This document shows positions 43,377-53,461 of a stretch of DNA of 64,000 bases, one piece after another. Both the position numbers and the translations under genes were made by a program. Each line of letters opens with the position of its first letter. Within the stretch, counting starts at the first letter, position 1. Where the stretch lies: positions 19,748-83,747 of the forward strand of contig JAFZFH010000086.1 of the NCBI GenBank assembly GCA_017555965.1. The letters run 5' to 3'. Source of the stretch: Bacteroidales bacterium (lineage in GTDB: Bacteria > Bacteroidota > Bacteroidia > Bacteroidales > UBA932). The notes beneath the pieces are model-generated. The model did no database searches. It was given only the letters and a program-made list of their open reading frames with translations, and was not told the origin of the DNA.

Positions 43377-45527
43377 ATGGCAAAGAGAAAAGACGAAATA
43401 CGACAGGAAGATAAACACAGGATCAGCAAGATCCTGTGGTTTCTGTATTGTTCGTTTCTTATTCTTTCGGCAGTACTCATCATCCGCATCATAGACATCC
43501 AGTTTTTCTGGAAGCCTGATCCGCAGACAGTCGAGTACTTCCAGCCAAGAAGATACGAGAACAAGACCAAGCCTGAGAGAGGTGCCATCATGGACATGAA
43601 CGGCAAGCTCCTGGCGATCTCGACTCCGATGTACAACATCAACATGGACTGTGCAGTGCTCAAAGACGAGTTCAAGGCAAGAAAGTCCGTAAGAGAGACA
43701 GACTCTCTTGAAAGGATATGGAGAGAAAAGGTCAGACTTCTCTGCAAGGAACTTCCCAAGGTATTGGAAAAGGACGGCAAGACTTCCGACTATTATTACG
43801 ACCTGATCATGCGCAACCGCGAGTCAGAGACATTGCGCGGAAGAAGAAATGTTCCGATCACGAAGAATATCGACCATGCCACATATCTCAAGCTCTGCGA
43901 ACTTCCGCTTTTCAACGAAGGCCAGTACAAGAGCGGTATGATCAAGACAGAAGTCGATACACGACAGTATCCGTACGGAACCCTTGCATCAAGAGTGATC
44001 GGAGACGTAAGGATCAACAATGAGAATCCTGAGGAAAGCCGATATCTCGGAATCGAAGGTACATATCATTATGTCCTTCACGGAACCGAAGGCTCGCAGT
44101 GGATGAAGAGAACTGACAAGGGAAGCATCGCAGACCCGGACAGCACTGCAGTGGAGGTCGAGCACGGCAAGGACATCAGGACCACTCTGGACATAGATAT
44201 CCAGGATATCGCAGACAGGGCGCTCAGAAGAAACATCGGCGATGACCAGGAGATAGAAGGAGGCTGCGTGGTAGTGCTTGATGTGAAGACCGGTGCGGTA
44301 AGAGCCATGGTAAACCTTCAGAGAAACAGCCGAGGCGAACTTGGTGAATATTTCAATATGGCCATCGGTCGTCCGGGAGAGCCCGGATCGATCTTCAAGG
44401 CGGTCACATTGGCAACTCTTCTTGAAGACGGAAATGTAACTCTGCAGCAGAAGATTCCAACCAACCACGGAAGAATCGCCGAGATGCCTGAGATTACAGC
44501 AGACAGCTACATCACAGACTGGGAAAGGAACAAGAAGACCAGTTCGATAAGCGTACAGGACGGATTCAAGATTTCATCCAACTATGTCTTCAGAAGACTC
44601 GTCCTCGACCACTACCGCGACAAGCCGGAAAAGTTCATCGACAAGCTGTATGAATATAAGCTGAACGACGCCTACACCTTTGACCTTGAGGAGAAGGGCG
44701 GCACGAAGTCGAGGGTTCCGGATCCTAAATCAAGCGGATGGAGCCGTTCGACACTTCCGTCTACAGCGATCGGATATTCAGTGATGGAAACACCTCTGAA
44801 CATCGCGGCATTCTACAATGCGATTGCAAACAACGGAAAGATGATGAAGCCGTATCTCATCGAATCGCACGAAGTGGGAGGAAAGGTTGTGAAGAAGTTC
44901 GGTCCTGAAATTCTGAACGCTTCAGCATTTTCGAAGGCAACCGCAGACTCTCTGACTAAGGCGCTGACAATGGTAACCCTCGAGGGTACTGGAGCGACAA
45001 GACTGAAGAATGCAAAATGTACGGTTGCAGGAAAGACAGGTACAGCACGTATGGTACTTGATCCGTCTGAAAGAAAAGGAAGCAGCGACCCGTACAGAGA
45101 CATAAACGGAAAAAGAAAGTACCAGGCGACTTTCGTCGGATTCTTCCCGGCAGAGAACCCTCAGTACACAGCAATTGTGACAGTATATACGAAGCCTACA
45201 GTAAAGAGCGTGTACGGAGGTGTGATACCTGCGATGACTTTCAGAGAGCTCGTTGACCAGATATGGTCGCTTGACAGCAGATGGGGCGAAGAGGTGACAA
45301 AGAGGGCGAATGTCCCTGAAATGAAGCCTCAATACATCGCAACGGTTAGCGGAACAGTCATTCCGGTGCCTGACGTGAAGGGAATGGGATTGAAGGATGC
45401 GTTATACGCAATAGAGAACAACGGATATAAATGCACCTACGAAGGTATCGGCCACGTAGTAAGCCAGACACCTGCAGCAGGTACTCAGTGTAAAAAAGGA
45501 GAAACAGTTAAACTCGTACTTAAATGA
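43377..45527 (+). CDS. ftsI: Penicillin-binding protein (FtsI/PBP3-type) with C-terminal PASTA domain
   Basis: The 716-aa class B transpeptidase has one N-terminal membrane helix (ILWFLYCSFLILSAVLIIRI), a pedestal domain (KPERGAIMDMNGKLLAIST), and a transpeptidase domain with SxxK at Ser338-Lys341 (GSIFK), SxN at Ser400-Asn402 (SSN) and KTG starting at Lys553 (AGKTGTARM). A single PASTA domain ends the protein (PVPDVKGMGLKDALYAIEN). It cross-links septal peptidoglycan with FtsW. Its stop overlaps the start of murE by 4 bp. Confidence 0.96.
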   Translation: MAKRKDEIRQEDKHRISKILWFLYCSFLILSAVLIIRIIDIQFFWKPDPQTVEYFQPRRYENKTKPERGAIMDMNGKLLAISTPMYNINMDCAVLKDEFKARKSVRETDSLERIWREKVRLLCKELPKVLEKDGKTSDYYYDLIMRNRESETLRGRRNVPITKNIDHATYLKLCELPLFNEGQYKSGMIKTEVDTRQYPYGTLASRVIGDVRINNENPEESRYLGIEGTYHYVLHGTEGSQWMKRTDKGSIADPDSTAVEVEHGKDIRTTLDIDIQDIADRALRRNIGDDQEIEGGCVVVLDVKTGAVRAMVNLQRNSRGELGEYFNMAIGRPGEPGSIFKAVTLATLLEDGNVTLQQKIPTNHGRIAEMPEITADSYITDWERNKKTSSISVQDGFKISSNYVFRRLVLDHYRDKPEKFIDKLYEYKLNDAYTFDLEEKGGTKSRVPDPKSSGWSRSTLPSTAIGYSVMETPLNIAAFYNAIANNGKMMKPYLIESHEVGGKVVKKFGPEILNASAFSKATADSLTKALTMVTLEGTGATRLKNAKCTVAGKTGTARMVLDPSERKGSSDPYRDINGKRKYQATFVGFFPAENPQYTAIVTVYTKPTVKSVYGGVIPAMTFRELVDQIWSLDSRWGEEVTKRANVPEMKPQYIATVSGTVIPVPDVKGMGLKDALYAIENNGYKCTYEGIGHVVSQTPAAGTQCKKGETVKLVLK

Positions 45528-46999
45528 GACTTGACAGGATCATAAGAAACAGCGGATGCACAGTCACAGCAGGAAACCCTCTTGTTGAAGTTACTGCCGT
45601 ATGCAATGACTCTCGAAAAGTGGCCCCTGGCTCGCTCTTCGTAGCTGTCAAGGGATTTGCCGTCGATGGACACGACTACATTTCCACCGCTGTTGAAAAA
45701 GGTGCGGGTACTATCGTCTATGAAGATCAGGCAGCTCTGGAAGCGCAGTTGGCAGGAACTGAAGGAAAGGAGATAACCCTTGTAAAGGCGGAATCGTCCA
45801 GACATGCACTGGCCATCATTGCGGCAAACTTCTATGACAATCCTTCTGAAAAACTGACTCTCGTCGGCATTACAGGTACAAACGGAAAGACAACCACCGT
45901 AACACTCCTTCACAGATTGTTCACAGCAATGGGATACAGCTGCGGACTTCTGTCGACTATAGCCAACTATGTAGGAACAAAAGGAACAAAGGCTGTAAAC
46001 ACAACATCTGACCCACTCACCATCAACTCCCTTCTGGCGGAGATGGTCGAGGCGGGATGCGGCTACTGCTTCATGGAGGTAAGTTCTATAGGAGTGGAAC
46101 AGGAAAGAGTGGCGGGTCTTAAATTCAAGGCCGGTATCTTCTCGAACCTGACTCACGACCACCTTGACTACCACAAGACATTCGCTGAATATCTCAGATG
46201 CAAGAAACTGTTCTTCGACACTCTGTCGTCCGACGCATATGCCATCACCAACATCGATGACCGCAACGGACTTGTCATGATGCAGAACACAAAGGCGGAG
46301 GTCGTGACCTATTCACTCAGAAGCATTGCTGACCACACCTGCAGAGTGATGGAGCAGAGCTTCGAGGGAATGCTTCTGAAGATCGACTCGATCGAGGCAT
46401 GGAGTCCGCTGATTGGCCTTCACAACGCATACAACCTGCTTGCAATCTATACCACAGCCGTGGTATTAGGAGCAGAACCGGAAGAGGTTCTGGTTGCCAT
46501 GAGCACATTGAAACCGGCTCCGGGCAGACTCGAAAACATACGTGGTCCTAAGGACATCTCAGTCATCATCGACTATGCACACACTCCTGACGCATTGGAG
46601 AATGTTCTCAAGACACTCAGAGAAATAGCACCGGACCGCGAACTTATCTGCCTGTTCGGATGCGGAGGAGACAGAGACAGGACCAAACGTCCTGAAATGG
46701 CGGCGATAGCACAGAAGCTGGCGGACAGAATAGTGGTGACATCTGACAACAGCCGCACAGAAAGGACTTCCGACATCATGGCGGAGATCAAGTCCGGTAT
46801 GGACCTCAGCGGAAGATCGCGTTCCCTCTTCATTGAAGACAGAGAAGAAGCCATCCGCACAGCAATAATGATTGCGGGACAGGGAGCGACAATCCTTCTT
46901 GCAGGAAAAGGACACGAGACCTACCAGATCATAGGTACAGAAAAGACACATTTTGACGAAAAGGAGATCGTAAAGGAGATCTTCGCAACAATGGAATAA
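45524..46999 (+). CDS. murE: UDP-MurNAc-tripeptide ligase MurE
   Basis: The 491-aa Mur ligase adds the third residue of the stem peptide. It has the P-loop GITGTNGKTTTVTLLHR, the central FSNLTHDHLDYHKTFAEY with the His/Asn metal and carbamyl-lysine region, and IDYAHTPDALENVL. In the C-terminal domain the meso-diaminopimelate motif DNPR appears as DNSRTE. It is translationally coupled to ftsI. Confidence 0.95.
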   Translation: MRLDRIIRNSGCTVTAGNPLVEVTAVCNDSRKVAPGSLFVAVKGFAVDGHDYISTAVEKGAGTIVYEDQAALEAQLAGTEGKEITLVKAESSRHALAIIAANFYDNPSEKLTLVGITGTNGKTTTVTLLHRLFTAMGYSCGLLSTIANYVGTKGTKAVNTTSDPLTINSLLAEMVEAGCGYCFMEVSSIGVEQERVAGLKFKAGIFSNLTHDHLDYHKTFAEYLRCKKLFFDTLSSDAYAITNIDDRNGLVMMQNTKAEVVTYSLRSIADHTCRVMEQSFEGMLLKIDSIEAWSPLIGLHNAYNLLAIYTTAVVLGAEPEEVLVAMSTLKPAPGRLENIRGPKDISVIIDYAHTPDALENVLKTLREIAPDRELICLFGCGGDRDRTKRPEMAAIAQKLADRIVVTSDNSRTERTSDIMAEIKSGMDLSGRSRSLFIEDREEAIRTAIMIAGQGATILLAGKGHETYQIIGTEKTHFDEKEIVKEIFATME

Positions 47000-47009
47000 G
47001 AATAAGATT

Positions 47010-48260
47010 ATGTTATACCACCTTATAGAATACTTCAAGCAGACAGGCATTGACCTTCCGGGACAGGGCCTTTTCGGCTATCTGTCATTCAGGGCGATAG
47101 CGGCATTCACTCTTGCCCTGCTGATTTCGATATTCGCCGGAAAGAAGATCATCTGCTGGCTGCAGAAGAAACAGATCGGAGAAACAATCCGTGATCTCGG
47201 ACTGGAAGGACAGATGCAGAAGAAAGGCACCCCCACCATGGGAGGAATCATCATCTTCATAGCACTGGTAATTCCGGTTCTGCTGCTTGCAGACCTTACC
47301 AACATATACATCCTACTTCTTCTGATCAGCACAATATGGTTCTTCTTCCTTGGATTCACAGACGATTACATCAAGGTATTCAAGAAGAACAAAGAAGGAC
47401 TGAGCGAAAGGAAGAAGCTCATTGGACAGGGCGCAATGGCACTTGCAATCGGTCTGGCTGTATGTTTCAGCGACCAGATCGTTGTCAGAGAGGATATTTC
47501 TAACGAAAGCCAGACTGAGATCACTACAGAGCAGGTCGATATGGTCAAGAGCACAAAGACGACCATTCCGTTTGTCAAGGACCATGAATTTGACTACAAA
47601 TGGCTTTCTCCGTTCAACGGTGTATGGGGCTGGTACTGCAAATGGGCAGTTTACGTACTGATGATCATCGTCGTCATCACAGCATGTTCCAACGGAGTCA
47701 ACCTGACTGACGGAATGGATGGACTTGCAGCCGGAACCTCTGCCATCGTAGGAGTTGTATTGGGCGTATTCGCATGGCTTGGAGGTAACATGGTCAATGC
47801 AGACTACCTCAACATAATGTATATCCCGCGGAGTGGTGAACTTGCCATCTTCATGTCGGCACTGGTAGGAGCTCTGATCGGATTCCTCTGGTACAATACA
47901 TACCCTGCACAGGTGTTCATGGGAGATACAGGAAGCCTCATGCTTGGAGGAATTATCGGAGTAAGCGCAGTACTTATCAGAAAAGAGCTGCTGATTCCGA
48001 TACTTTGCGGAGTTTTCTTCGCAGAAAGCGTTTCAGTGATTTCACAAAGAGTATACTTCAAGTATACAAAGAAGAAATATGGTGCGGGAAGGAGAATATT
48101 CAGAATGGCTCCTCTCCATCACCACTTCCAGAAGGAAGGCATAGAGGCACTTATCCAGAGCCCTGCGAAAGCTCTTCCTGAAGCAAAGATTGTTACCAGA
48201 TTCCTGATCGTGGGAATCATTCTCGCAGTTATTACAGTAGCATTGTTAAAAGTCAGATAG
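47010..48260 (+). CDS. mraY: Phospho-MurNAc-pentapeptide transferase MraY
   Basis: The 416-aa integral membrane enzyme makes lipid I from UDP-MurNAc-pentapeptide and undecaprenyl phosphate. It shows GTPTMGGIIIFIALVIPVLL, the Asp-rich FLGFTDDYIKVFKKN, NLTDGMDGLAAGTSAIVG, the MGDTGSLMLGG motif and the APLHHHFQKEG loop. About ten membrane helices are visible. An extra periplasmic/cytoplasmic loop of about 45 residues (around 155-200, with charged SNESQTEITTEQVD) is the usual Bacteroidetes insertion. Confidence 0.97.
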   Translation: MLYHLIEYFKQTGIDLPGQGLFGYLSFRAIAAFTLALLISIFAGKKIICWLQKKQIGETIRDLGLEGQMQKKGTPTMGGIIIFIALVIPVLLLADLTNIYILLLLISTIWFFFLGFTDDYIKVFKKNKEGLSERKKLIGQGAMALAIGLAVCFSDQIVVREDISNESQTEITTEQVDMVKSTKTTIPFVKDHEFDYKWLSPFNGVWGWYCKWAVYVLMIIVVITACSNGVNLTDGMDGLAAGTSAIVGVVLGVFAWLGGNMVNADYLNIMYIPRSGELAIFMSALVGALIGFLWYNTYPAQVFMGDTGSLMLGGIIGVSAVLIRKELLIPILCGVFFAESVSVISQRVYFKYTKKKYGAGRRIFRMAPLHHHFQKEGIEALIQSPAKALPEAKIVTRFLIVGIILAVITVALLKVR

Positions 48261-48270
48261 TCAATAATAT

Positions 48271-49605
48271 ATGTCTAGAATTGTAGTGTTAGGCGGTGGA
48301 GAAAGCGGAGTAGGATCTGCTGTTCTCGCAAAGGTTAAAGGCCATGATGTGTTTCTCTCGGATATGGGGAAGATTTCCGAGGCATATGCATCCGTGCTCG
48401 ACAAATGGGAAATCCCTTACGAGCAGGGCAAGCATACAGAAGAACTCATTCTCAATGCAGACGAGGTCATAAAGAGTCCTGGTATCCCTTCGACAGCCCC
48501 TATGGTCACTAAGATCACAGAAAAGGGCATCAGAGTGATTTCTGAAATTGAATTCGCAGGAAGATATGATTCTGCAAAGAAGGTATGCATCACCGGAAGC
48601 AACGGAAAGACTACCACCACATCTCTCGTATACCATCTGCTCAAGCAGGCCGGCATGAACGTCGGACTCGGAGGAAACATCGGAAAGAGCTATGCCCTCC
48701 AGGTGGCTACAGAGAACTACGACATCTATGTACTGGAACTCAGCAGCTTCCAGCTCGACAATGTATACGACTTCAAGGCTGACATCGCCATCATCACCAA
48801 CATCACTCCAGACCATCTTGACAGATACGACCACAACATGGAGAACTATGTGAAGGCAAAGTTCCGTATCACACGTAACATGTCAAGCGAGGACTGCTTC
48901 ATCTTCTGCTCTGACGACGAGATTACAATCAGACATCTCGACCAGATCGTGCTGAAGGCTCAGAAGCTTCCGTTCACACAGAAGGAGGAAGTGGCTCAGG
49001 GCGCATTTGTCAAGGAAGACAAGATGATAGTACGCTACAAGGAGAATGAGTGCGACATGTATCTTCAGGAGCTTGCATTGGGCGGTAAGCATAATGTATA
49101 CAACTCAATGGCTGCCGCACTTGCCGCTAAGGTGATGGATATCGACAACGAGGCTATCAGAAGCGGACTCGCAACCTTCCAGGCAGTCGAGCACAGACTT
49201 GAGAACGTATTGAGCATCAAGGATGTACTTTACATCAACGACTCCAAAGCAACAAATGTGGACGCTGCATGGTATGCACTTGAATGTCAGACAAGACCTG
49301 TAGTATGGATTGTCGGAGGCACAGACAAGGGCAATGACTACGAGAGCCTCATTCCGCTTGCAAAGGAAAAGGTGAAGGCTATGATCTGCATGGGTCTTGA
49401 CAACAGGAAGTTCCACGACTCATTCGAAGGTATCGTACCTGAGATACACGACGTGACATCTGCCAAGGATGCAGTGAAACTGGCACACGAGATCGCAGTT
49501 TCAGGCGATGTGGTTCTTCTGTCACCATGCTGCGCAAGCTTCGACCTTTTCAAGAATTATGAAGACAGAGGCAGACAGTTCAAGGAAGCCGTAAGAAACC
49601 TCTAG
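48271..49605 (+). CDS. murD: UDP-MurNAc-L-Ala:D-Glu ligase MurD
   Basis: The 444-aa Mur ligase has an N-terminal UDP-binding Rossmann domain (IVVLGGGESGVGSAVLA), the ATP loop CITGSNGKTTTTSLV, ITNITPDHLDRYDHNMENY, and NDSKATNVDAAWYAL in the C-terminal domain. The product adds D-glutamate to UDP-MurNAc-L-Ala. It follows mraY by 10 bp. Confidence 0.96.
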   Translation: MSRIVVLGGGESGVGSAVLAKVKGHDVFLSDMGKISEAYASVLDKWEIPYEQGKHTEELILNADEVIKSPGIPSTAPMVTKITEKGIRVISEIEFAGRYDSAKKVCITGSNGKTTTTSLVYHLLKQAGMNVGLGGNIGKSYALQVATENYDIYVLELSSFQLDNVYDFKADIAIITNITPDHLDRYDHNMENYVKAKFRITRNMSSEDCFIFCSDDEITIRHLDQIVLKAQKLPFTQKEEVAQGAFVKEDKMIVRYKENECDMYLQELALGGKHNVYNSMAAALAAKVMDIDNEAIRSGLATFQAVEHRLENVLSIKDVLYINDSKATNVDAAWYALECQTRPVVWIVGGTDKGNDYESLIPLAKEKVKAMICMGLDNRKFHDSFEGIVPEIHDVTSAKDAVKLAHEIAVSGDVVLLSPCCASFDLFKNYEDRGRQFKEAVRNL

Positions 49606-49608
49606 GAT

Positions 49609-50967
49609 ATGGGCAAGGATGGCAAAAGAAATACCGGAACTCAGAAGACAGGGTTCTGGAAGTTCATCGATAATATAGAAGGAGACAAGGTCGTATGGAT
49701 AATCGTATTCCTGCTGACCATGATCTCCATTCTTGCCATTTTCTCATCCACATCCCTTCTGAAGGAAGGAAGTAAAGACAGAATGGACTTTGTCAGCGAA
49801 CACCTTGTGATCGTCGGCATCGGACTCGGAATCATATTCGGTCTGTACAACATAAAGAAGATAGGTATATTCAGAATATTATCAAAGCTTGGATTTGCGG
49901 TATCATTCATTCTGCTGGGCCTTCTGGCATCTCATGTAAATATACCGGGACTCGTTCAGGCAGAAAGAATCAACGGTGCATGGAGAACCCTCAGGATAGC
50001 AGGATTTCAGATGCACGTCTTTGAGGTTGTGAAAGTTGCGATGGTGCTTTACCTTGCATGGGCAATCCACGCATACAAGGAAAAAAGGTTGAAGTGGGGC
50101 AGGACAGACCTGCACAAGCGACTCATCTATATGTATGGCCCGATCCTGACAGTCTGCGTCCTTACCCTTCTGGGTAGCGGTTCCAGCGCAGTCTTCATCG
50201 GAGTCATCCTTATCGCGACACTTCTTATCGGCGGCATGCCGTTCAAGGAGATCGCACTCGCAGGAGCAGCAGGACTTGTATGTCTTGTGATGATCGTCGG
50301 AGTTTACAACGCCACAGACGGAAAGGTATTCGCCAGATTCGAGAGAATCGCCACTATGAAAAGCCGAATTGGAGCGGACTACGATGCAGAAAGACTCAAG
50401 GAGGTTGCCCCTCGTTCAAGAGAATTCTACAGGATTCTGGATGAGATCAAGCAGCCGTACAGTGCAAAGATTGCTATACACGAGGGCAAGATCCTGGGAA
50501 AGAGCAGCGGAAACAGCACTCAGAAATACGTGGTCTCAAACATTTATGGAGACTACATGTTCAGCTTCCTCGTAGAAGAATACGGACTGATCGGAGGTAT
50601 CATCATCATATTCCTTTATGTCAGTCTTCTTGCAAGAGGCTCCACAATTGCACGACTCTGCAGCAACGAATATGCGAAGATTGCAGTCGGCGGACTCAGC
50701 GTACTGATTACCGGACAGGCCTTCATGCACATGTTCGTAAATGTGGACATCGGTCCGATGACGGGACAGACTCTTCCGCTGATCAGTCACGGAAGTTTCG
50801 CATTCCTCGTATTCTGCATAGCATTCGGAGTCATCCTGTCGATAAGCAGAATGGCTCGAAAGAGAATCCAGGAAGAGGAAGAGGCAGCAATACCTATATA
50901 TGACAACAATGCTGACGACATACAGGTCAGCATGGACATACTCGAACACATAGACAGTGATCTGTAA
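49609..50967 (+). CDS. ftsW: SEDS-family peptidoglycan glycosyltransferase FtsW
   Basis: The 452-aa membrane protein has a cytoplasmic N-terminus and about ten transmembrane helices. The SEDS signature is in the C-terminal part: EEYGLIGGIIIIFLYV, GQAFMHMFVNVDIGPMTGQT and LPLISHGSFAFLVF. It polymerises lipid II at the septum with FtsI. The large extracytoplasmic loop between helices 7 and 8 (about residues 235-310) includes YSAKIAIHEGKILGKSSGN, where the catalytic Asp/Glu is expected. Confidence 0.95.
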   Translation: MGKDGKRNTGTQKTGFWKFIDNIEGDKVVWIIVFLLTMISILAIFSSTSLLKEGSKDRMDFVSEHLVIVGIGLGIIFGLYNIKKIGIFRILSKLGFAVSFILLGLLASHVNIPGLVQAERINGAWRTLRIAGFQMHVFEVVKVAMVLYLAWAIHAYKEKRLKWGRTDLHKRLIYMYGPILTVCVLTLLGSGSSAVFIGVILIATLLIGGMPFKEIALAGAAGLVCLVMIVGVYNATDGKVFARFERIATMKSRIGADYDAERLKEVAPRSREFYRILDEIKQPYSAKIAIHEGKILGKSSGNSTQKYVVSNIYGDYMFSFLVEEYGLIGGIIIIFLYVSLLARGSTIARLCSNEYAKIAVGGLSVLITGQAFMHMFVNVDIGPMTGQTLPLISHGSFAFLVFCIAFGVILSISRMARKRIQEEEEAAIPIYDNNADDIQVSMDILEHIDSDL

Positions 50968-50969
50968 TT

Positions 50970-52097
50970 ATGGAATATAAGAAAATAAGGGCAATCATAA
51001 GCGGAGGGGGTACGGGAGGACATATCTTCCCTGCCCTTTCCATCGCAGATAAGCTGAAGGAACTCTGTCCTGAGACGGAGATCCTTTTTGTCGGTGCTGA
51101 GGGAAGGATGGAGATGGAGAAGGTTCCGGCAGCAGGTTATAAGATCGTCGGGCTTCCTGTGGCAGGTCTTCAGAGAAGCCTTACCTTGTCAAACCTTGCA
51201 CTTCCGTTCAAGGTGCTCAAGAGTGTAAGGATGGCAAAGAAGCTCATCAAGGAGTTCAAGCCGGATATCGCGATCGGAGTAGGAGGCTATGCAAGTGCTC
51301 CCCTTCTGTGGGCCGCTGCACGCATGGGCATCCCTACACTGATACAGGAACAGAACGGCTATGCAGGACTGACAAACAAGATACTCGGAAAGAACGCAAG
51401 GAGCATCTGTGTTGCATACGAGGGAATGGAAAGATTCTTCCCTGCTGACAGGATAGTCATGTCCGGCAATCCTATCAGAAAGGATATCATTCCTGCAACG
51501 GAGCAGATGAAGGAAGAGGCATACCGATTCTATGGACTTGACCCTCAGAAGAAGCATATCTTCGTGGTAGGCGGCAGCCTCGGAAGCGGCACCCTCAACA
51601 ATGCGATGAAGAAGTGGATCAGCGACGGCTGTCCTGGAGGAAAGGACATCGAAGTCATCTGGCAGTGCGGCAAATATTACAAGAAGTCCATCGACGTCTT
51701 CATGGAGGAGGCACAGGCTTCCGGAAAACCAGTCGAAGGCATCCGGCATTCAGATTTCATCATGAGGATGGATCTTGCCTATGCTGCAGCAGACATAGTC
51801 ATATCACGTTCCGGAGCAAGCTCGGTATCGGAATTGTGTGCAGCGCACAAAGCTGTGATCTTCGTCCCATCACCAAATGTGACCGAAGACCATCAGACCC
51901 ACAACGCCATGGCCCTTGTACGCAAGGATGCGGCTATGATGGTAAAGGATGTCGATGCAGCTGAAGAACTCATGAAAACTGCATGCGGACTGATAGAAAA
52001 CAGTGAAAGAATCGCTCTAATGGAAAAGAATATTTCCGCTCTTGCACTTAGAGATGCGGCCATGACCATTGCAGAAGAGATTTACAAGATAGTATGA
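50970..52097 (+). CDS. murG: UDP-GlcNAc:lipid I N-acetylglucosaminyltransferase MurG
   Basis: The 375-aa GT-B glycosyltransferase converts lipid I to lipid II. It has the first glycine loop SGGGTGGHIFPALSIA, the second FVVGGSLGSGTLNNAM, and the UDP-GlcNAc site ISRSGASSVSELCAAHKAVI. The C-terminal region contains PSPNVTEDHQTHNAMAL. Overlap with murC is 4 bp. Confidence 0.97.
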   Translation: MEYKKIRAIISGGGTGGHIFPALSIADKLKELCPETEILFVGAEGRMEMEKVPAAGYKIVGLPVAGLQRSLTLSNLALPFKVLKSVRMAKKLIKEFKPDIAIGVGGYASAPLLWAAARMGIPTLIQEQNGYAGLTNKILGKNARSICVAYEGMERFFPADRIVMSGNPIRKDIIPATEQMKEEAYRFYGLDPQKKHIFVVGGSLGSGTLNNAMKKWISDGCPGGKDIEVIWQCGKYYKKSIDVFMEEAQASGKPVEGIRHSDFIMRMDLAYAAADIVISRSGASSVSELCAAHKAVIFVPSPNVTEDHQTHNAMALVRKDAAMMVKDVDAAEELMKTACGLIENSERIALMEKNISALALRDAAMTIAEEIYKIV

Positions 52098-53461
52098 GAG
52101 AATACAACCACATATATTTCATAGGAATCGGCGGCATCGGAATGAGCGCCATAGCCAGATATTACAATATCAAGGGCTACAAGGTGAGCGGTTACGACAA
52201 AACACCGTCTCCGCTGACTTACGCATTGGAGGCTGAGGGCATCGAGGTACATTATGAGGACAATATCGGTTTCGTTCCTAAGGATGCGGAATCGACACTT
52301 GTCGTATATACTCCTGCCGTTCCTAAGGATATGGGAGAACTTGTATATGTACAGGAGAACGGCTACCGTGTCATCAAGAGATCCAGGATGCTCGGAGAGA
52401 TTTCTGAGGGACAGAGATGCATGGCAGTTGCCGGAACACATGGAAAGACAACGACCAGCACACTTGTAAGCCACATCTTCACTGATTCAAAGGAAGGGTG
52501 CTCGGCTTTCCTCGGTGGAATTTCGAAGAATTACGGAACCAACCTTCTTGTACACCCGAATAATGTGGTGGTGGCGGAGGCGGACGAGTTTGACCGCTCG
52601 TTCCTTCAGCTTTTCCCTGAGATCGCAGTCATCACTTCGATGGACCCTGACCATCTGGACATATATGGCGACGAGGAACATATCCGCGAGGCTTTCAAGG
52701 CATTCGCATCGCAGGTAAGCGGAACCGTCATCGCAAAGCACGGAATCGACATCACACAGGACGACACGAAGGCAAGGATCATGACATATTCATACGACGA
52801 TCCTGCTGCAGACTTCTACGCGGTACTTACTGATGGAGACGGTACAGGCTTCACTCATTTTGACCTGCATTGGCCAGGTGGAGTGATCAAGGATTGCGTC
52901 GTAGGTATCCCTGGATGGGTGAACATCGAGAACGCAGTCGGTGCATCTGCAATCGGACTCACATACGGACTCGACCCGGAAAAGATACGTACGGCTCTCG
53001 CTTCATTCGGAGGTGTGAAGAGAAGATTCGACATACAGCTTAAATCGGAGAAGTGCATCTACATCGATGACTACGCACACCATCCGAGAGAAATTTCGGC
53101 CTCACTTACATCCATCCGAGGAAATTTCCCGCAGCACAGGCTTACGGCGATATTCCAGCCGCACCTCTATACAAGGACACGCGACTTTGCCGAAGGATTT
53201 GCAGAATCACTGAGCTGTGTTGACAGACTGATTCTGCTGGATATCTATCCTGCACGCGAAGAACCTATACCTGGAGTGACATCAGAAATCATATTCAAGG
53301 ATGTGACAGCTCCAGAGAAAGTGCTTCTGAAGAAGGAGGAACTTATGGATTATATGAAGGGGCTGGAACTCGGAGACAAGGAAGTCATCGTTACAGTAGG
53401 AGCCGGAGACATTGACAGATTTGTTGACCCTATAAGGGAGTTGCTGACAGAAAATGAATAA
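52094..53461 (+). CDS. murC: UDP-MurNAc:L-alanine ligase MurC
   Basis: The 455-aa Mur ligase starts the stem peptide by adding L-alanine. Motifs: N-terminal FIGIGGIGMSAIARYY, the ATP loop AVAGTHGKTTTSTLVSH, SMDPDHLDIYGDEEH, and IYIDDYAHHPREISASL. It overlaps ftsQ by 8 bp, indicating coupling. Confidence 0.97.
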   Translation: MREYNHIYFIGIGGIGMSAIARYYNIKGYKVSGYDKTPSPLTYALEAEGIEVHYEDNIGFVPKDAESTLVVYTPAVPKDMGELVYVQENGYRVIKRSRMLGEISEGQRCMAVAGTHGKTTTSTLVSHIFTDSKEGCSAFLGGISKNYGTNLLVHPNNVVVAEADEFDRSFLQLFPEIAVITSMDPDHLDIYGDEEHIREAFKAFASQVSGTVIAKHGIDITQDDTKARIMTYSYDDPAADFYAVLTDGDGTGFTHFDLHWPGGVIKDCVVGIPGWVNIENAVGASAIGLTYGLDPEKIRTALASFGGVKRRFDIQLKSEKCIYIDDYAHHPREISASLTSIRGNFPQHRLTAIFQPHLYTRTRDFAEGFAESLSCVDRLILLDIYPAREEPIPGVTSEIIFKDVTAPEKVLLKKEELMDYMKGLELGDKEVIVTVGAGDIDRFVDPIRELLTENE

